A stretch of DNA of 64,000 nt from Fusarium oxysporum f. sp. lycopersici 4287 (lineage: Eukaryota; Ascomycota; Sordariomycetes; Hypocreales; Nectriaceae). The stretch is taken from NCBI RefSeq assembly GCF_000149955.1, contig NC_030987.1:85918-149917 (forward strand). Reading direction: 5' to 3'. A program made the position numbers and the translations under genes. The first letter of the stretch is position 1; every line of letters begins with the position of its first letter. The notes under the pieces are model-generated. The model searched no databases and was not told where the DNA came from. It was given only the letters and a program-made list of their open reading frames with translations. Below are positions 33,549-44,806 of the stretch, piece by piece.

Positions 33549-35362
33549 CTACTTGATCGAAGCCCATTTAGCGTCTGCAACCTTGACACTCAGCTTGGTG
33601 GGGTTAGTATTCTTGGTTTCAAAAATGTGGTCAATTTCTTCCAGATTGAGCTTTCCAGTCTCGGGGAAGATGAAGTAAGCCACGACAAGCTGGATGAGGT
33701 TGTAGGCAATGTAGACGGCCCAAATCTTGTATCCGACTTTCTGGATCCCAACTGAAATGCCGTAATTGTGGACGACGCCCGCAGCACCCTTTCAATGTCA
33801 GTCTTTGCAAGAATAATCTTTTGTCAGCAGCATACCTGGAACATCGTGTACAGTGCCATTCCCTTTGCTCTCAAAGGCAGAGACAATAGTTCAACCGGGT
33901 ACAAGTTGTGCATCGTCGCTATAAAAGACGCGCTGCAGACTTGGAAACAGTAGATCCAGACAACTGTAAGATAAGACAGGTACCTGTCTCCTTGCACATT
34001 GACTCGCCAGCTTGTAATTGTGACAGCGGTTTGCGCAATGATGATACATATTAAGCCCACAAAGATCAGAGTTCGTCGGCGGAAATATTCGATAATGTAT
34101 GCACCAAAGAGAGTGAACACAAAGTAAGTGGCAGTCAGACCTAGTGTGATGCCCAGGACATCGAGCTTCTTGGTAATGCCGATTGTTTGGAGCGCTGGGT
34201 CCATATAGAGTCCAATGATGCCGCCACCTATGACGAGTCAGAGAGAAGTACAATATGAGTTGGCGTTTAAAGCTCACCATTCCACTGTTGGAAGATCGAA
34301 TAGAGGAGAAGGACAAAGGTTCGAAAGCCAACGGCCTTGGTAAAGAAGACTCTAAAGTCCCACACAGCACGGAATCCAACCGCAGAAGTCTCAATGGACT
34401 CATCAATCTGAGCTATCATGGTCTCGACAAATGGGTGGTTAGGGTCTTCCGAGGAAGTAAAGTACTTCGAGATCATGGTGCGAGCCTTTTCTCTCTGGCC
34501 CTTCATGATCATGTATCGTGGTGATTCGGGGCAGAACCAGTAGATAGTGACGCACACAAAAAAAGGAAAGATGGCTTGGATAAGGAACGCCACTCTCCAG
34601 CTCCAGTTACTTTCCCAGTGAGTAAATCCCATCATGATACCGACGATGGCAAGAGAGCCAACCTGAAAGAAGGCACCAAAGATTCCAACGATGCTAATCA
34701 ACGTGTTATTGGGCAGTTCAGAGGCTGACATGGGAGGGGAACTCACTGTCCACGGATATGAGGGGGTGCAACTTCTGCGATGTACTGCGAGCTCGTGCAA
34801 AGCGCGGTACCAAAGCCAAGGACAAAGCGGCCAAACATAAAGACCTTGACATTCGGGCGAAGCACTGAATGAGAGAAGCAACAATAGTGAGGAAACAGCC
34901 GAGAAAGTTGACGCTGCGACGACCAATCTTATCCGCAACACTGAGGAATGGAGCGCCGCAAAAATTGCCGATGGTCATGAGAGCGTTGATGACACCGAGT
35001 GTCGAGCCGCTGTTTGCGAAACCGAAGTAGTCATGCCAATAGGTGTTGGAGTTGATGCTGCTGATAACACCCCAGTCGATACCATATCTACGCAAGTGTC
35101 AGCTCATCATCATCAAAGGTTCAATGAGTCAACAGCCTTACGCAGCTTGATTGAAACCCATGGTCACCATGATGAGAAAGATGCGAAAGCCAGCTTTGGA
35201 CTTGAGAGACAAAGCTTCCCGAGACTTGGTAATCAGATGGTCTTCGGTGATTCGCGCTGTGACGATCTCTTCGACAGCGACGCCTGACTTGTTTGCATCA
35301 GCTTGGACATCTTGGTAAATGTTATGGCGCTCGAAAGAGGCTCTTCGTGCCTGGATAGGCAT
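33549..35362 (-). pseudogene. MFS sugar transporter, disrupted by one missing base
   Basis: Sugar-porter family transporter (12 helices, plasma membrane), similar in motifs to fungal lactose/hexose permeases: MGFNQAAYGIDWGVISSINS, GRRSVNFLG, GRFVLGFGTALCTSSQYIAE, PESPRYMIMKGQREKA, QQWNGGGIIGLY, and the C-terminal PETGKLNLEEIDHIFE signature. Four introns are frame-consistent (for example GTATGC...GAAAG before GAAGVVHNYG). After LIQCFAR the frame slips by one base near 34,853: CGAATGTC is read where CGAAATGTC would continue as NVKVFMFGRF. All else is intact, so this is either a fresh null allele or a sequence error. It is divergent from the GH95 gene and tandem with GH1. Confidence 0.83.
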
Positions 35363-36023
35363 GTTGATATCCTGTATGATCGTGCTGATGTCTTATAAAG
35401 TCAAAAATACAGCAACTTCAAATGGTGCGTTTTACTGTTGGGCCTCAGGTCGTCTTTATATCATATGCAAAGAATGCTTTCAGTGCAGCCATTGCTGAGT
35501 GTATAGCCTTGACCTAGTTAGTGCACTTATCCCAAGTTGAGTGCGGCACGAGAGCCATCGGCAAAGCGATTGAGTATTGGCTAGATCCTAGAAACTGCGG
35601 ATCACACCACTTCTGGACTATCCTTCCTCTCTATGGTGGGTTCTGATCACGGCCCAATGCTGCATGTACGTGATAGCTGCAGTCTGTGCGATGTCGGCTA
35701 AAATGCCTCCAGTTTTTAAACCACTCTCAACTCTGGGGCATGTGGGTACATCGTCAACTTAAATAATAATCCCTCCAATAGCAATGCCGAGCCCGTCGTT
35801 ACCCCATGGGCCGTTCATCCGTCCGCATGGGTTTGTGGGGTTGACCATCCTCTTCGGGTCTAATCCATCATCAATCGGCCCTGTTCGGCAAACAAAAAAC
35901 ATGAGAGATTCATCAACTTCCCCTCATCAATTAGCCCAGCATCATCATCCCCATGCGCCTTTTCCACCATCAAGCGCCATGAATCCGTCGCGGCAAAACG
36001 GCGCGCATATCCAGTCATCCACC
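35363..36023. promoter_or_regulatory. Shared divergent promoter of sugar transporter and GH95 genes
   Basis: Roughly 660 bp separate the two divergent starts. On the minus strand TATAAAG at 35454-35460 is about 92 bases before the transporter ATG. On the plus side the last 130 bases are rich in CA/CT, as in fungal leaders. Co-regulation by a sugar-responsive factor is inference. Confidence 0.5.
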
Positions 36024-38327
36024 ATGGACGAAGGCGAGTCAAGTGACACAGACAAAGGCATGCTCTTGCATTATGCTGCCCCCGCATCTTCGTGGTCTGA
36101 GGCTCTTCCAATTGGCAACGGGCGGCTGGGAGCTATGGTCTACGGGCGAACGTCGACCGAGCTGCTCCAACTCAATGAGGACTCTGTTTGGTATGGCGGC
36201 CCGCAGGACAGAACACCACGAGATGCGCACAGTCATTTAGCGACGCTCAGGCAACTGATCAGAGATGAGAAGCACAAGGATGCAGAAGGTCTCGTCAAAG
36301 AGGCCTTCTTTGCTACGCCATCGAGCATGAGACACTACGAGCCACTGGGTCAATGCAAGATTGAGTTTAATCACGACGAGAGTGAGGTGACCGATTACAC
36401 ACGATATCTCGACCTAAACACTTCCCAAGTCACAACACGTTACAAATGCGATGGTATATCTTATCGCCGCGATACAATTGCCAGCTTTCCAGATAGTGTA
36501 CTCGCCGTCCAAGTCCAAGCATCCGAAAAGAGCCGTTTCGTTATACGGTTGAATCGACAGAGCGAGAATGAGGGAGAGACCAACGAGTATCTCGACAGCA
36601 TCTTCGCGCAAGACTCACGGATTATTCTCAACGCAACACCTGGTGGTGCAAACAGCAATCGCCTATCTCTCGTTCTTGGAGTTTCCTGCGGACCTGGCGA
36701 TGGGACTGTCAAGGCAGTTGGAAATTGCCTGATTGTCAACGCGACAAAATGTGTTATCGCCATTGGGGCGCATACCACGTTCAGAAAAGAGGACCCCGAA
36801 AGATCGGCTCTTTTAAATGTTGATGATGCTCTCCGACGACCATGGGATGTTCTCGTTCGCCGCCATCGATCCGATTACACCAACCTCTTTGGCCGAATGT
36901 CCCTTCGGCTATTCCCTGACGCGAATCATCTACCAACGAATAAGAGAATCGTCAGCAGTAGAGACCCGGGTCTAGTTGCTCTGTATCACAACTACGGACG
37001 ATATCTACTCATTTCTTCAAGTCGAAACTCTGACAAAGCCCTACCGGCAACATTGCAGGGGATATGGAATCCTTCCTTTTCACCACCCTGGGGATCAAAA
37101 TTCACCATCAATATAAACCTTCAAATGAACTACTGGCCAGCCATCCCATGCAGTCTCATCCAATGTGCTATACCACTAATTAACCTTCTCGAACGCATGG
37201 CGGAAAGAGGCAAAAGAACAGCCAAGATGATGTACAACTGCAAGGGATGGTGCGCGCATCACAACACGGACATATGGGCTGATACAGACCCTCAAGATCG
37301 GTGGATGCCTGCTACTATCTGGCCGCTTGGAGGGGCTTGGCTGTGTACCGATGTTGTCAGAATGCTCATATATCAGTACGAGCCTACCCTTCACTGTCGC
37401 ATTGCTCCTATCCTCGAAGGCTGCGTTCAGTTCCTTCTTGACTTTCTCATTCCATCTTCTTGCGGCAGATACTTGGTTACCAACCCATCCTTGTCCCCAG
37501 AAAACAGTTTTGTGTCTCAGTCAGGAGAGACAGGAATCTTCTGTGAAGGGTCTGTAATCGATATGGCAATTGTGCGCATTGCGTTTGAGAGTTTCCTCTG
37601 GAGCATCAGTATCCTCGATCCAGATCATCCACGAAGGAACGATGTCATCGCCGCCCTCGATAAGATACCGCCCATGTCGCTGAATAAAGATGGACTCATA
37701 CAGGAATGGGGCTTGAAGAACCACAAAGAAGCTGAGCCCGGACATCGCCACGTATCGCATCTCTTTGGGCTATATCCCGATGACTCTATCAGCATGGACT
37801 CATCGCCGCTCCTGATCAAGGCTGCGAAGAAAGTTCTTGCGAGAAGAGCGGAGCACGGAGGAGGTCATACAGGCTGGAGTAGGGCGTGGCTACTGAACCT
37901 TCACGCCCGTCTCCGAGACTCGGAAGGTTGCGAAAGCCACATGGATCTGTTGTTGAAAACATCGACATTACCAAACATGCTGGATAATCATCCTCCATTC
38001 CAGATTGACGGAAACTTTGGCGGATGTGCTGGAATCTTGGAGTGCCTGGTCCAATCTACGCTACGATCCGAACCATCGAGGCAGGTCGTTGTGATACATC
38101 TACTTCCGAGCTTACCGTCGTCTTGGACAGGTGGCAAGTTGACTCATGTCAGAGCTATGGGAGGATGGCTTGTTTCTCTCGAGTGGAAGGAAGGCAAGGT
38201 AATAGAACCGCTGCGAGTTGAAGCGACTGTGATTCAGGCTCCAGACGCACTCGTCGTGTTTCCTAATGGGGAAAAGGTTTATGTTTCAAGTAAGAAAGTT
38301 GGCCCACAAAGTATATGGCACAAATAA
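36024..38327 (+). CDS. GH95 alpha-L-fucosidase (or alpha-L-galactosidase)
   Basis: Intronless glycoside hydrolase family 95 enzyme, 767 residues from ATG 36024 (MDEGESSDTDKG). In-frame ATGs at 35784, 35901 and 35979 would add a His/Pro-rich leader unlike the family, so I prefer the later start. Order: N-terminal beta domain with LHYAAPASSWSEALPIGNGR and QLNEDSVWYGGPQDRTPRDA; catalytic (alpha/alpha)6 barrel with NINLQMNYWPA (paired Asn residues that activate water in GH95), EWGLKNHKEAEPGHRHVSHL (candidate acid region), and PPFQIDGNFGGCAGILE (Asp). Family members release alpha-1,2-L-fucose or L-galactose from oligosaccharides by inversion. No signal peptide, so an intracellular role after uptake is likely. 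Divergent from the sugar transporter and near GH1. Confidence 0.92.
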   Translation: MDEGESSDTDKGMLLHYAAPASSWSEALPIGNGRLGAMVYGRTSTELLQLNEDSVWYGGPQDRTPRDAHSHLATLRQLIRDEKHKDAEGLVKEAFFATPSSMRHYEPLGQCKIEFNHDESEVTDYTRYLDLNTSQVTTRYKCDGISYRRDTIASFPDSVLAVQVQASEKSRFVIRLNRQSENEGETNEYLDSIFAQDSRIILNATPGGANSNRLSLVLGVSCGPGDGTVKAVGNCLIVNATKCVIAIGAHTTFRKEDPERSALLNVDDALRRPWDVLVRRHRSDYTNLFGRMSLRLFPDANHLPTNKRIVSSRDPGLVALYHNYGRYLLISSSRNSDKALPATLQGIWNPSFSPPWGSKFTININLQMNYWPAIPCSLIQCAIPLINLLERMAERGKRTAKMMYNCKGWCAHHNTDIWADTDPQDRWMPATIWPLGGAWLCTDVVRMLIYQYEPTLHCRIAPILEGCVQFLLDFLIPSSCGRYLVTNPSLSPENSFVSQSGETGIFCEGSVIDMAIVRIAFESFLWSISILDPDHPRRNDVIAALDKIPPMSLNKDGLIQEWGLKNHKEAEPGHRHVSHLFGLYPDDSISMDSSPLLIKAAKKVLARRAEHGGGHTGWSRAWLLNLHARLRDSEGCESHMDLLLKTSTLPNMLDNHPPFQIDGNFGGCAGILECLVQSTLRSEPSRQVVVIHLLPSLPSSWTGGKLTHVRAMGGWLVSLEWKEGKVIEPLRVEATVIQAPDALVVFPNGEKVYVSSKKVGPQSIWHK

Positions 38328-38685
38328 TGTGTCTTAAATATTGAAGACAAGAGACTTAATTTAATGCCACCTGTCTTCCTATCTTTGAACAAGGAGCATC
38401 TCAAATACTTCTTTTTTTGAACCCGTGAATTTTCACTCCAAACCCAGCGCTTAAACAACGTAGTTGAACACAATAGCCCTCTCCAATCCAAATATCCACT
38501 GGACAATAGAACACGACATGTCCATCACTTCATCTTGTATCCTAACTTGCTAAGTCAGAGCTATGACTTAGATCTCAGACAAGAATGTACTGATGTCTTC
38601 TCGATGAGGCGAGGCAATGTCGAACCTCGACTAAAAGTGTCAGCATGTATAACTCATAATTTATTCTGAAAGCCTTCATACTAAT

Positions 38686-39036
38686 TTATCGCCAGGAATT
38701 TCCTTGGAAGGATTCGAATGAGCCATTAATGCCACGCCTGCTCGTGTCACTGCCCATGCTGGCTGTTTGCTTGGACTTTCCCTTCCGGAAGCCGTTGCTC
38801 GACCCGTACAGTGAGAAATCGAAACTTCTGTCTTCATTGGCTTGCAGCCAGTTATTCAGCCTCGGAGACGGCGTGCGTTGAATGCGAGCATGAGTGGCAG
38901 CCGACTGCAGCGTCCTGCTAGTCTGCCTGGCAGTGGCAGATTTCCTACAAGACGATGTCCTCTTAGACGGTGCAGCCATCACAGCCCCACCCCCCATCGG
39001 TTTCAGCTTCTTGTCACTCCTGCCTCCGCAGCACAT
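38686..39036 (-). CDS. Small basic hypothetical protein, N-terminal MCCGG
   Basis: 116 residues, intronless. The ATG at 39036 has a good context (CCAACATG) after a C/T-rich leader. The sequence starts MCCGGRSDKK, is Ser/Arg/Lys-rich and low in hydrophobic residues, so probably disordered. The N-terminal Cys pair could be lipidated, which is inference. No family recognised. The 358 bases between it and the GH95 stop hold nothing else. Confidence 0.5.
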   Translation of the reverse strand: MCCGGRSDKKLKPMGGGAVMAAPSKRTSSCRKSATARQTSRTLQSAATHARIQRTPSPRLNNWLQANEDRSFDFSLYGSSNGFRKGKSKQTASMGSDTSRRGINGSFESFQGNSWR

Positions 39037-39622
39037 GTTGGCGGATGTAGACTTTTTGCTAGATATATTAGATGAGTGGGTATATGGGAGGGGGAGTGGA
39101 ATTATTTATTGATGAGGAATAAGAAAGAGGAGCGATAATCTGGAGAGATGCGAGTATTTATACATGGGAAGAGACCACGGTAATACTCTTTTGACTTTTA
39201 GAACTTAAGTTTCTCTCTGTAGACTTCTTTTGAATTCACCAGAGGTATGTCACTCTATTTCTTGTCTTATAAGTATTATATACATCACTGCAGTTTTTAT
39301 AACTACGTAGCTGTACAATAGCTTACTGAACTGGAGGGACTAAGTTCCATGTGGTGAGTATAAGCTGTCCGCCTCAGCCACAGGTCTCAATTGCAAATAA
39401 AACTCCAGGATCACTATTTAGACATTCTACCAAAGTGCCTGACCAATCGTGCGGTTTCATGCGAATTCCCCTCAGGCCCGGAACGTCGAGGTAATCGCCA
39501 TTGATACGAACAAAACAACCTTCTACTTGGACAAGTATATAGTTTGAGTAATAGAGTTGCGTCGCTCGTAAATTCATCTAATTAAGCTAAGTTAAAAATA
39601 AACTCAGATAACACGTTTCTCA
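39037..39622. other. No firm gene; short minus-strand frame
   Basis: A protein-like 67-codon minus frame (39374-39577; GCFVRINGDYLDVPGLRG) lies downstream of the glycerate kinase stop. It has no recognised family, so it is noted only. Confidence 0.35.
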
Positions 39623-40825
39623 TCAAGGGGATTTGCCCAGCATCCGCCCAACCACAACGATTCTCATGACCGTCTCGGCACTCTCCCTTGTCAATTTCTC
39701 CGCTTCCAAAACCGCATCGTCCAGACTCATTGGACGCTGAATAATACATGTAAAAGCATCAATCCCGATATCATAGTTCACTCTAGCGCCCTGCCCAATC
39801 GTACCAGCGATGGCAATCACTGGAAGTCCATGTTTCTTTGCGAGTCTGGCAACTTCTGCAGGGATCTTACCCCTCGGAGTTTGATCGTCAATGCCCCCCT
39901 CCGCAGTGAGTACAAGATCGCAGTCGTCAAATATACTGTGCAGGTTGATGTACTGCATAATGACCTCGTATCTGGGCCTGAGTGTAGCTCCTACCAAGCG
40001 CAAGCCTGTTCCAAGACCTCCCGAAGCACCACCACCAGGAGCCAGTCGTACGTTCTTGTCACAAAGAATGCCAGTAGCAACGTCTGCCAACTTTTCCATG
40101 GCAAGACTGAGGCAAGCGGCCTGCTCTGGCGTTGATCCTTTCTGGGGACCAAAGACATTTGCCACTCCGTCTGGTCCGCAAAGCACGTTATGCCAATTCA
40201 CGGCAACGTCAATTTTGGCTTTGAAGACACGTTTATCGACTCCAGAAAGGTCAATGGAACCAAGGTCCAAGAGTGATTCGCCACCTCCGGCTAAAGGTAA
40301 AACACGTCCTTGGACGTCAAGCAGTCTTGCACCTAGGGCTTGAAGCATCCCCGCACCACCATCACACGTCCCAGAGTCACCGCATCCAACCAGAATGCGG
40401 GTGGCTCCAGCATCAAGGGCAGCAAGGATGAGTTGGCCAACACCAAGTGTTGTTGTCTTGCCTGGATTGCGACTACTGGGCGGGACTAAGCTCAGGCCAG
40501 CAGCAGCAGCCATTTCAAGGACGGCCGTGGTTGGCTCATGCTCTTTGCGACCCAGCAGACCAAAGAATGACGTGATCTGAACTCCTACAGGTCCGACCAC
40601 AGGGACTCGATGCAATGAACCACTTGTTACTGTGACAATGGCCTGGGTGAAACCTTCTCCTCCATCGACCAATGGGACCTTGCGGACCGAGGCATTAGGT
40701 TCAACGGCGAGGATCCCCGCTTCAATACAGTCTGCAGCCTCACTGGGCTGGAGGCTACCCTTGAAGCCAGATGGACAGACGAGGACTCTCATACTTGGTG
40801 TAGCGACAGTGGAGCCCATTGTCAT
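39623..40825 (-). CDS. Glycerate 2-kinase (GlxK family)
   Basis: 400 residues, intronless; ATG at 40825 with a second ATG two codons later. Motifs of the type 1 glycerate kinase family: VLVCPSGFKGSLQPSEAAD at the N-terminus, VPLVDGGEGFTQA, GCGDSGTCDGGAGMLQALGA, the glycine loop LAPGGGASGGLGTGL, and the C-terminal AEGGIDDQTPRGKIPAEVA. It phosphorylates D-glycerate to 2-phosphoglycerate with ATP, linking glycerate from sugar-acid or serine breakdown to glycolysis. It sits 1.3 kb from the GH95 stop, and a link with the sugar cluster is possible but unproven. Full length for the family. Confidence 0.93.
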   Translation of the reverse strand: MTMGSTVATPSMRVLVCPSGFKGSLQPSEAADCIEAGILAVEPNASVRKVPLVDGGEGFTQAIVTVTSGSLHRVPVVGPVGVQITSFFGLLGRKEHEPTTAVLEMAAAAGLSLVPPSSRNPGKTTTLGVGQLILAALDAGATRILVGCGDSGTCDGGAGMLQALGARLLDVQGRVLPLAGGGESLLDLGSIDLSGVDKRVFKAKIDVAVNWHNVLCGPDGVANVFGPQKGSTPEQAACLSLAMEKLADVATGILCDKNVRLAPGGGASGGLGTGLRLVGATLRPRYEVIMQYINLHSIFDDCDLVLTAEGGIDDQTPRGKIPAEVARLAKKHGLPVIAIAGTIGQGARVNYDIGIDAFTCIIQRPMSLDDAVLEAEKLTRESAETVMRIVVVGRMLGKSP

Positions 40826-42445
40826 TCTATTCGTGTCAAAGGACTTGAGTGCGTAGTTGTAGAGAATTGAAGAATTGGGGTTAATGTTGTATAAACGATA
40901 GACTTGTTGCAGCGAATGGAAACTTTTCAGCTAAAGTTTTTCAAAGCGAATGTGAAGATGAGGCTGTTGATTGTTCTGAATCGCTTCTTTCTCTGCCTGG
41001 ATACGGCATCATTATATACTTCAATGCTTCACTATCTATCGCCATGTTTCGGATCTCATTTATGCCCATTTACCGCGTCTCATTTAGTGAATGATCCCTT
41101 CTTCTCACTCAGCCTCGACAAGAAAGATGCACTAGCCTGTATCACAGAAGAATCATGCCCCAGAATAGCAACAGGTCGTCTGCCACTCTGTCATGAAACG
41201 AATGTCGGCTCGGAATCTGCTTCTCTGGAATGCGCTTGCGTCACGCGATCACCCAAGCCACTGGGCATAAATAGAATGCATTGAGAGGGCGAATTTCCTC
41301 GAGACGTCAATCAGGCGAGTCGAGATAAGGGACGCGTCATTCATCGCAGGGCTGAGGAGATCATCACTTGGCAGCTCGATAATGACTTTGGCATGTCGGG
41401 GTGCGGAGGACAATAGAAGCTGTGACAAGGATAAAATTTAAGCTTAATTCAAGGTCTCGTGGCTTGACTGGGCAATGCTGAGTCTAAACGTCATCAAGGT
41501 TGCGTGCTAACGGCGCCGTCATTGCTTGGCCCTTATCTAAGGTCCGTGAATCACTGCTTCTACCAATCAACGAGAGACACACCATGCGCGAAAGGCATAT
41601 TTATAGAAAAACCACTGGAGCAGATCTTCGGCTGCGGGAAGTTCACAGAAGCTTATTTTCCGCTGGCGAGTTCGCACGATTTGCTCTGAAGATATGGCAT
41701 GTGAGCGCTGGGGTGAAAGCGAGAAGTCAATATTGCAGAATTTGGAACCCGCGCACAAATTGCACTTCAGGGCTAGAGCTCTTTGAAAACCTGGGAACCG
41801 GAGGCAATCAACTCGGTATCTTAAAATGTTCCGACACCCATGGCGTGATGATGCGCGATGTGATCTCCGCCCTTAGGTCTTGGCGATGCTGCTTGAGCAA
41901 ATGAGATGGCACCAAACCAACCAAGCTAAGTTGAAACGAAACTTCTAAGCCACCCCAATGACGACCATGGGCATTTAACAGCTGAAACCAGTGTCATTCA
42001 CTGTAATCACTCAACTAGCGATACGAGAAATTCCCGTCTGGAAATACACCAGCCACCATAGGTTCTTAGACAGTAGCCTCAGCAGTGACGCATTCAGGCT
42101 GTGTAGTCATGACAGTCTTTTCCTGCCATCGAGTCGGCAAGATGATGTGGAGTGGCGTGGTTTTGGCGAGTTGTTCTTTTCACTTATGCAGGCTGCGCCT
42201 TTATCTTTGGACAACTTAGCGCTGGTTGCCAAACATGGTCAAGATACAGCTTTCTTGAGTAGGACAATTGTAAAATGTGAACATATATTGAGCATCTCAG
42301 CACTTCTATGATAGGATCCAACGCATCACAGTCCATTCGCTTACTCATTCTCTCGTTTCATCATTAGTCTTTGTAGTCTCTAAAGTTATTCTAGACGACT
42401 TTCGTTTCTTTGTCAATTACCCCATTCGCCATTGTCCCGCAAGCA
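40826..42445. other. No supported gene
   Basis: 1.6 kb between the divergent glycerate kinase and drug transporter genes. A 134-codon open stretch at 41500-41904 has no motif, no intron and an unlikely composition; it is not called. Confidence 0.45.
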
Positions 42446-44449
42446 ATGAGCAGAAGCAATACTCCAGCGCTCTCAAGAGCTGGCTCTCGTTCCTCTCTTT
42501 GGAGGTCCTGGAGTCCCATGCTCGAAGACTTGGTCAACTATGAGAAGTCGCGTGAGAATTACCCCTGGCTGATACGTAACCATGACCAAGACACAAGTTA
42601 TGACTCGAACCGTTCGAGTCGTCCAAGGCCACTGGCGTCTCTTGCGGAAGACCCTGATGTCGTGAGCCAGTCAGACCAATCTAGAAAGTCGTCTGAAGAT
42701 TTGGAGCGTCATCCAGCACCTGAGCCTCTTCTCTTGCCTCAAGATGAGGACCCGAACCTGGTAAGTTGGCCTCTATCTCAACCATGCTTTTGCCAATCAC
42801 CCATTTACCTATCCCTGCACCATTTGGCCACTATGATCATTGACGCATGGTCAGGTAACCTGGGATGGTCCCCATGATCCCTCCAATCCACACAATTGGA
42901 CCAAACGCAAGAAATGGCTCTCGACAATTCTTGTCTCCTGCTTCACATTCATCTCACCAGTCTCTTCAACCATGCTGGCACCAGCCTTGCCGGATTTGGC
43001 CAAACAGTTCAAGATCTCATCTGACTTTGAGACATACCTTCTCATGTCCATCTTCCTCTTGGCTTATGCAATTGGTCCCTTTTTGCTCGCTCCCTTGTCG
43101 GAGATGTTTGGAAGAGTTGTTGTTCTTCAGTCTGCAAACATGTTCTATCTGATCTTCAACACTGTATGTGGCTTCTCGAAGACCAAAGAGCAGATGCTCA
43201 TCTTTCGCTTCTTGAGCGGTCTTGGTGGGAGTGCACCCCAGGCGGTATGAGCCCGAATAATATTTTGCCAATCTCCATTTACTAACCCTTGAGCTTAGCT
43301 TGGAGGCGGCGTGCTGAGCGACTGTTGGAGAAAGGAGGAACGCGGAACTGCGACCGCCATCTACAGTCTTGCCCCATTCTTGGGGCCTGCTGTCGGGCCC
43401 ATAGGTAAAGCATCTGAACTCCCAACAATACCTTCAGGCTGACGATCTTCAAGCTGCTGGCTACCTCACCCAGCACCTGAACTGGCGCTGGATATTTTGG
43501 GTCGTCTCCATAGCCGATGCTGTGGTTCAGATCCTCGCGTTCCTGTTCTTGCAAGAGACTTACCCACCCAAGATTCTCAAGGTCAAGGCCAGAAAGCTTC
43601 GCAAGATAACTGGCAACAGGCTTCTTCATACCGAGTTTGAACAGAGAGATCGAACATTCCTTTCTCTACTCTTGACCAACTTGAAGAGACCGTTCAGGAT
43701 GCTCTTTACGCAGCCTGCTATACAAATTACGGCTCTGTACAGAGCATATTTGTATGGCCTCATGTATCTTGTGTGAGTGTACAAGGTTGATACCAAACAC
43801 AGTGCCACCAATTAACACGCCGCAAGTTTTGCATCCTTTCCCATGGTTTGGGAACAACAATACAACCAAGAACCCGGTCGCGCCAGTTTGAACTATGTCT
43901 CTCTTGGTATTGGATTTGTCATCGGGCTTCAGGTGTCCGGTCCCCTGATTGATAAGGTACTTAACCTCCGCTCATCCTATAATCTTACACTAACACTCCA
44001 AGGTTTATGCAATGCTCAAGACTCGTTATAACCATCCTGGGCGACCCGAATTTCGCGTACCCCTGATGTTCCCAACCGCGGTTATCACGCCAGCGGGTCT
44101 CGTTCTATACGGGGTCTCCGCACATCTGAAACTCCACTGGATCATCCCAAATGTCGGAACAGCAATCTTTTCTGCGGGACTAATTCTGTCGTTCCAATGT
44201 GCTCAAACGTACATCATTGACTCGTATGAGCGATATGCCGCCAGCGCGACTGGAGCAGCAGCTTTTGTCCGTACCATGGCTGGTTTTAGCTTTCCTTTGT
44301 TTGCGCCGGCTATGTATAAGCGTCTTGGGATTGCGTGGGGAAATGGTCTGCTTGCGGGTACAGCCATGTTGATCTGTCTTGTGGCGCCGATTGTGCTTTG
44401 GCGTCATGGGGAGTGGATTCGAAGGAAGAGCCCCTACTGCGCAGGATAG
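42446..44449 (+). CDS. MFS drug/polyamine transporter (DHA1 family)
   Basis: Six exons (42446-42760, 42855-43244, 43299-43404, 43454-43772, 43827-43956, 44003-44449) give 568 residues. A long Ser/Arg-rich cytosolic N-terminus precedes the classic [15 protein letters not shown] entry motif. Then come 12 helices, with [37 protein letters not shown] (motif A), [24 protein letters not shown] (motif C, the antiporter signature) and [14 protein letters not shown]. The C-terminal half has [20 protein letters not shown] and ends KSPYCAG. The family exports toxins, drugs or polyamines in exchange for protons at the plasma membrane. Intact and possibly functional. Confidence 0.9.
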
Positions 44450-44806
44450 AGTCACCAAGTCGTCGCGATTCAGAGAACCTAAAGTGTATTTTACCTTGAT
44501 GAAACTTAGATACGTGAATGTCTTGACGACAATACCTCGGGTGGCTCACTTAGAGCACAAGGCTACTGCGGAGCACAGCCAGGGGCGCGGAATAGCGGCT
44601 AACACAAGTTCTCGATGGTGGGTCTTGCTGCGGGGAGTGTCGGCATAGCGGAAAACGTCAGAATTTAATATCCTACTGCACCTGTCTTTTACCCATGTAC
44701 ATGCTATGGCCATAAAAGAATAATGTGTTGTTGGGGTGAGTGTCGAGGACTTCCTAACCCCGCCTTGCCCATTTAAGTGAAGGCAATAGTATCTATTGTC
44801 TCAGTC
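44450..44806. other. Spacer before the lyase gene
   Basis: The open frame of the next gene extends here to 44777 without an ATG. Nothing else seen. Confidence 0.5.

Noticed and set aside
35784..36023. Longer N-terminus for the GH95 enzyme
   Set aside because: The extension is His/Pro-rich, looks like leader sequence and is unlike GH95 starts; the later ATG is preferred, though it cannot be excluded.
41500..41904. 134-codon plus-strand open frame
   Set aside because: No motif, no intron, no leader signal, and overlapped by other frames of similar quality; likely chance.
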